DNA from: Roseateles aquatilis
Lineage (GTDB): Bacteria > Pseudomonadota > Gammaproteobacteria > Burkholderiales > Burkholderiaceae_C
Direction: 5' to 3'
DNA: 64,000 bases
Assembly: GCF_002205645.1 (NCBI RefSeq)
Contig: NZ_NIOF01000006.1
Coordinates: forward strand, 296,823-360,822
Position 1 is the first letter of the stretch; the number at the start of each line of letters is the position of its first letter. A program made the translations under genes and the position numbers. The notes under the pieces are model-generated. The model did not search any database. It was not told where the DNA came from and saw nothing but the letters and a program-made list of their open reading frames with translations. Positions 59,885 through 64,000 of this stretch are shown here, one piece after another.

Positions 59885-62809
59885 CTACGGCTTGTTCGGC
59901 CTGCGCTTTCCGCTGCTTGGTCGCATCACTGGAACCTCCGGCGTCGAGTCGATCGCTTGCTGGCGCGGGCTGTTGGCGATTCGTGCCTTCGCGTCGATCA
60001 ATGCTTGACGAGCTGCATCCCCAGCATCCTCGAGGGCTGTTTCCACATCAGCCTTCGTACGGCTCAGCGTCCTTCCTACCATCGATTGATGGGTCACCAG
60101 CGTCCCCTTCGAGCGGTCAAGACCATGGCGGCTGTCGAACGATTCCATCGGTTCGCTGTTCTGCCGGCGTTGGGCGTTCAAGCCGGTTTCGATATCAGTG
60201 CGAAGTCCCCCTCCATCAAGAAGGTCGGGCCGTCCGACCACTTCGGCATCGACCACCGGCATCTGCGGCGTCCTGGGAACGCCAGCTTGAGGGGCTGACG
60301 GGACCGACGAAAGAGCCCCTCCACGGACAGTTGCGTCGTTGTGCCCTTTCATCCCAGACAAATCGGGCTGTAGCACTCCTCGCTGAGCACCCGCTACGTG
60401 TGCCGCGTGGATGTCATCAAAGCTGCTGGGCAAAGCCGCACCTCCACTGAATCTGGTGGTCGTGAACGACATGTTCCCGAGCATTGACGCCATGTGCGCA
60501 GCAAGCGCCTGGGGGCTGCCACGATACCGATCGGCAGCGCGTTCGTATTCGACAACTGCCGCCGAGTTCGCTGGGTCCGCAGCCAGGTCTCTCGAATATG
60601 CGAGGCCCTGTTCATGTGCGAGCCTGATTTCGTTGGAACGCGCAAGCGCTTCGGTGTAGCGCTGTTCCGCGTTCTCCGCATGGGAGGCAGTGGAAGTGAG
60701 AGAGGAGGCGAGGCTGCTACCAGCCGTTCCCTCGGATGACAAAGCGTTCAGGAACGAACGGTCGGATGAAGCTCGATCGCCAAATGAGCGCACTGATCTG
60801 TACGTCGAGGCGTCGGAGTGGTCGAGGATCTTCTTCTCCGCTTCAGAAAGAGACACGCCATACTTCTTTTCCACCGCCGCACCGCCGCCGATTCCGTAGG
60901 CGCTAGGCATGGCGCTGAATCGCAGCAGTGCCCCCGCAACCTGATCTTCACCATAGCCTGTCTCTGCTGAGATGCGCCTTGTCTCTGAGGACAGCTGTTC
61001 TGCGGCCTTCGATATCTCTTGGTAGCCGGAGAGGGATTGACCTGCAGTAGATCGCGAAGAACTGGTCTGTTGACGAATCCTGTTGAGCGCTTCGTTCAGT
61101 GTAGTGGCACGGGTTGTTCCCGCGCTTACGACGTCCGCAGCTGCCGACGTAGCGGTCCTGCTCGCAGCTTCCACGTCCGACTGGGAGACCCGAGCGGTGA
61201 CCTGGTGTGATGTGATGCCCTCGTTGCGAAGGAGCGTGACCGCCTTACGGCCGGCGCCATCTTCGGTCCACCAGTTTCCCCGTTCGTCTTGGCTTCGGGA
61301 AACCCAAGGATTAGATGTGGACGGTGTGACGACTCGCTGATCCATCGACACATTGCCCATGCTTGAGTTGCCGGCAGCCGCTGAGGCGGAGGCATTGCCG
61401 ATGGTCGACTGAAGACCAGATAGTCCGCCAACCAGCGACGTACCGAAGTTCACGAGTCGGTTTGCTAGCGAGTAGGCCAGGAACGGAATGCCGATAACCA
61501 GGTAGGACACGACTGCCTGAGCCGAGACCGCGTTTGAGTAGATGGGCGAAGCCGACTGTAGGGACAGGGCTTTCACGCCTCCTCCCACCTCAGCGGCGGC
61601 CGCTTGGTCGAGTTGGGCGTAGATGCTGGCCATGTAGTTCAAGATCGCAAAAAGGGGCGGCCAAAGCTGAATCGAGATCAACGCTGTCGTGTACCCGGCA
61701 AGCATCAAGATGGTGTTTCGCCCGGAGGACAGGAACATAAGCAGTACCACCAACGGGAAGACGGCATAGCAGGTTGCTTCCGCGACGTTGCGAACTACTG
61801 GAAGTGCCTGCTCAGCAATCTTCGCGCCGTTGATCCAAGCGGCGTTCTGCGACGCAACTGCAGCCGCGCGGCCAGTTGCCAACATCATGCAGGAGGGGTC
61901 GTTGATTCGCTGGCAGCCCATTTCTCCCGAGTCGTTGATCGCGTTGATGAGAGCGTTCTGGCGGATGAGATCGGCCGCTGTCGCTGATGCCGTTGCGATC
62001 TGGCTCCTGATGTAGGCCTGGGGAATCTGGTTCATCACTGCTGCTTGCGCAGCAAGCGAGGGAAGCGTGGGATTGAGGCGCAGCCCGAGACGTTGGGCGA
62101 GATCGGTCACCTGCGAAGGAAGTCGAGCGTTGATGGATGCATACACCTGGTCGCATGTGGCAGTAGTAACGCCCGCACCTGACGTGACGATGCTGAACCT
62201 GCCTGGATTCGTGGCGGCCATGGTGGCCCAAAGGTCAGCGGACGTTGAAAATGTCGTCGGAGAGATGGTGCCATCAGCGATGTCGAAGGCGGTGCAGTTG
62301 CCAACGAAGTTGATCAGATCGGTCCTGACCGCTGGATCGGGAAGTGAGGTCCGGCGCGTTTCTTGGAGAAGCCTGCTGCCAAACATCAGTCCGTTCTGCT
62401 GGTAGGCAAGCTCGGCGGGAAGTGAGCCCGAGCCGGGGATGACTTGAAAGGCGGTTTCGAAGAGCTCGGTAATCGAGTTTCCGATTGAGCTCGTAAGCCC
62501 CCCCAGTGCGGCCATTCCAAATGGGACATTCGCCACGACCTTGACCGGAGTTCCGCCCGTCTTGTCGACGATCCCAACAGAGATTCTAGGAACGAAGAGC
62601 ACACCATAGACCAGCACGACGGAGCCGATCCACTTCCAGCCATGAAGCTTCTCCGGCGCGAACATGTAGGCGACCATCGCGGCGACGAATCCGCAGAACG
62701 CAACCGCAGCGACAGCGCTGAGGTACGTGCCCGAGGCCATGATGGCGGCGATCGCATTGAAGATGCCGAACAGGCTCTCGCTGTTGTGATAGGCGTAGAT
62801 CTCCCACAT
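59885..62809 (-). CDS. traG: conjugal transfer mating-pair stabilisation protein TraG, 974 aa
   Basis: F-type T4SS TraG. The N-terminal 470 residues hold several membrane helices (for example AVAAVAFCGFVAAMVAYMF, VVLLMFLSSGRN, AVVSYLVIGIPFLAYSLA) and a conserved block SGEMGCQRINDPSCMMLA; the C-terminal half is soluble and glutamine/serine-rich, similar to the domain involved in entry exclusion. Residues 1-10 (MWEIYAYHNS) match family starts. It lies directly downstream of traH, 27 bases away, in the same direction, as in F. The neighbouring traH is interrupted. Confidence 0.92.
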   Translation of the reverse strand: MWEIYAYHNSESLFGIFNAIAAIMASGTYLSAVAAVAFCGFVAAMVAYMFAPEKLHGWKWIGSVVLVYGVLFVPRISVGIVDKTGGTPVKVVANVPFGMAALGGLTSSIGNSITELFETAFQVIPGSGSLPAELAYQQNGLMFGSRLLQETRRTSLPDPAVRTDLINFVGNCTAFDIADGTISPTTFSTSADLWATMAATNPGRFSIVTSGAGVTTATCDQVYASINARLPSQVTDLAQRLGLRLNPTLPSLAAQAAVMNQIPQAYIRSQIATASATAADLIRQNALINAINDSGEMGCQRINDPSCMMLATGRAAAVASQNAAWINGAKIAEQALPVVRNVAEATCYAVFPLVVLLMFLSSGRNTILMLAGYTTALISIQLWPPLFAILNYMASIYAQLDQAAAAEVGGGVKALSLQSASPIYSNAVSAQAVVSYLVIGIPFLAYSLANRLVNFGTSLVGGLSGLQSTIGNASASAAAGNSSMGNVSMDQRVVTPSTSNPWVSRSQDERGNWWTEDGAGRKAVTLLRNEGITSHQVTARVSQSDVEAASRTATSAAADVVSAGTTRATTLNEALNRIRQQTSSSRSTAGQSLSGYQEISKAAEQLSSETRRISAETGYGEDQVAGALLRFSAMPSAYGIGGGAAVEKKYGVSLSEAEKKILDHSDASTYRSVRSFGDRASSDRSFLNALSSEGTAGSSLASSLTSTASHAENAEQRYTEALARSNEIRLAHEQGLAYSRDLAADPANSAAVVEYERAADRYRGSPQALAAHMASMLGNMSFTTTRFSGGAALPSSFDDIHAAHVAGAQRGVLQPDLSGMKGHNDATVRGGALSSVPSAPQAGVPRTPQMPVVDAEVVGRPDLLDGGGLRTDIETGLNAQRRQNSEPMESFDSRHGLDRSKGTLVTHQSMVGRTLSRTKADVETALEDAGDAARQALIDAKARIANSPRQQAIDSTPEVPVMRPSSGKRRPNKP

Positions 62810-62836
62810 TTGAGTCTCCTCAATGCGCCAGAATCT

Positions 62837-63894
62837 TCATTGAACTCCGCGGTGCGCGTAGCCGAGCATGTCGAGCACATGCGCAGACATGTTTGAACGG
62901 AGATTGCGTTCAAGCCGTTCGAGGTCGCCGGCTACGGTTGATACAGAAGCGACCTTCTTGTACATGTTTGACTGCTCCTGTTGCAGTCGATTGAGGAAGC
63001 GTTGAACGTCGCCGCGCAGTTCCAGGGCCGTTTCTCGCTGGTCCTTAGTCAATCGAAATCTCTTCTGCAGAGCGGCGAGGCCGAGGTTGGAGAACTGGCT
63101 CAGGAAGGTGAACGCATAGTCAGCAGCGATCACCTCTTTGTAGTTCCCGATCATGGTGTCCGCGAGGCCGGACCCCGGGATCGTGTTGCCCACGGATAGC
63201 ATCCGCCAAACAGGCAGGCTCGTTGAGTTGACGAACCCGACCGCAGTTGAGTTGTTCGGGATGGCAGCGCGCGTGCGAATGCTGTCGGAGATCGTTCGCA
63301 TCAGAACTTCGACCTTCTTGACTAGTGGCTCGTGAACTGAATCGCCTCGCGTCACTACGTCGCATTCGGTGTAGTTGTTGCACTTGAGAAGTTGCACATT
63401 GATGTTGCCTCCGCCGGCATCTGACTGGCCGTAAAGAAGTTGTGCCACGGTCGTGATGCTTGGCCCGATGCTGTCGGGGTCGCGGTTTGATTCAGGCGGG
63501 TGATAGATGGTCGTGCCGAGGATGCTCATCACGACTTCGCGTGCTTGATCGTCGAGCGTGTCGACAGTCTTCAAGGCCTTCCACGTCAGGTTACCCACGA
63601 AGGGAGCTTGGTTTGCAATGTTGGGATCCGAGTTGCTACGTGCAGAGGCGAGGATGCTGGAGCTATCTGAGGCGCAGCGGCGCATCGCGGCGTCTACGTC
63701 TGCCTCGACACCCATCGTCACGGCAAGCTTTGCGCACGCGCGCTGCGAGTCGTAGCCCGTTGCTTCAGCGGCCGAGGAAACGAGGGCTGTAGCCGTTTCG
63801 CATGAATTGATTCGAGCGTTGTTGATCCACGTCTCCAGGCCCTTGGCCCACTTGGTCAAGCCACCCAACAAGGGGGAGACCGCCTCAAGCGCAA
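62837..63894 (-). pseudogene. traH: traH (pilus assembly) truncated by an insertion sequence
   Basis: From about 63894 leftward the frame reads EAVSPLLGGLTKWAKGLETW, INNARINSCETATALVSS, and later QFSNLGLAALQKRFRLTKD, ending MLGYAHRGVQ. This is the C-terminal two thirds of F-type TraH, which assembles the conjugative pilus. The reading frame enters IS DNA near 63895, so the N-terminus, with its signal peptide, is missing here and may lie beyond the insertion. The fusion frame opens at TTG 63967 or ATG 63958 with a stop just upstream. Confidence 0.85.
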
Positions 63895-64000
63895 TGAATC
63901 GACCCGGGTCCAGTAGACACCTTCGAGCCTCAAACTGAGGCCCAATCGGAGGTGCCATGCAAAGCAAGCAACCCTACCCAGAAGAATTCAAGATCGAGGC
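63895..64000 (+). mobile_element. left part of an IS3-family insertion sequence (cut by window edge)
   Basis: The left end is set at tgaatcgacccgggtccagt, which looks like an IS3-group terminal repeat (tgaayygaccc...), followed by tagacacc and 60 bases later by the transposase OrfA start. The element inserts inside traH. The right end, the OrfB gene and any direct target repeat lie outside the window, so the exact left boundary is inferred. Confidence 0.7.
63957..64000 (+). CDS. IS3-family transposase OrfA, N-terminal fragment
   Basis: The ATG at 63957 opens MQSKQPYPEEFKIEA, the conserved start of IS3-family OrfA transposases (helix-turn-helix region YxxEFKxEAV). It is cut by the right edge of the window. 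OrfA normally binds the IS ends and is fused by frameshift to OrfB, which carries the DDE catalytic core. Confidence 0.85.
   Translation, partial: MQSKQPYPEEFKIE

Noticed and set aside
1..64000. CRISPR arrays and tRNA or rRNA genes
   Set aside because: I looked for regularly spaced 25-37-base repeats and for tRNA-like T-loop (GGTTCGAATCC) endings and saw none; this was by eye only.

Overview
The window is about two-thirds G+C, with GTG and TTG starts, strong GGAG-type ribosome sites and protein families typical of Burkholderiales-like Betaproteobacteria. It reads as the accessory and backbone DNA of a large conjugative element, either an integrative conjugative element or a plasmid. It carries a tyrosine recombinase, a ParM-like actin segregation operon, F-type transfer genes (traG, traH) and many short element-specific genes of unknown function, mixed with metabolic, sensory and modification cargo. 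No rRNA, tRNA or CRISPR array was seen by eye.

Layout. 0-4.6 kb: small hypothetical genes, mostly in a minus-strand cluster. 5.4-8.7 kb: an orphan BvgS-like hybrid sensor kinase. 9.1-13.7 kb: a two-gene unit of an AAA+ ATPase and a 1102-residue protein with a GNAT-like C-terminus. 13.7-15.6 kb: two copies of a structured small RNA with pyrimidine loops (CCUCCCU), flanking a groES gene fragment and small ORFs. 15.9-18.6 kb: a Mom-like DNA modification gene and a frameshifted PP-loop (PAPS-reductase-like) gene. 18.7-25.9 kb: yjdM, a spermidine-synthase-like gene with an internal stop, a cation/proton antiporter, a DpdA/TGT-like deazaguanine gene, a YoaK-family membrane protein and an Xre-RES toxin-antitoxin pair. 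26-38.5 kb: sensory and oxygen-related genes (chemoreceptor, PAS/GGDEF protein, degenerate receiver, hybrid kinase, hemN), with FNR-type sites upstream of the chemoreceptor and hemN. 38.5-41 kb: small genes and the integrase. 41-42.15 kb: a non-coding region, possibly a centromere. 42.2-44.5 kb: a ParM-like operon that also encodes what looks like a Cas4-type nuclease split into two genes. 44.5-49.7 kb: a ba3-type terminal oxidase operon with three c-type cytochromes. 50-57.3 kb: fur, an FRG-domain protein, an HD-GYP protein, a broken GGDEF gene and a large SF1 helicase. 57.5-64 kb: transfer genes; traH is cut by an IS3-family element at the right edge.

Themes. The cargo combines low-oxygen respiration (oxidase, hemN, FNR boxes) with DNA modification (Mom-like, DpdA-like, PP-loop), which could protect the element from restriction. 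At least four genes carry a frameshift or internal stop, and traH is interrupted, so the element is either partly decayed or the sequence contains errors. The least explained parts are the paired small RNAs, the AAA+/GNAT-like pair and the split Cas4-like nuclease.
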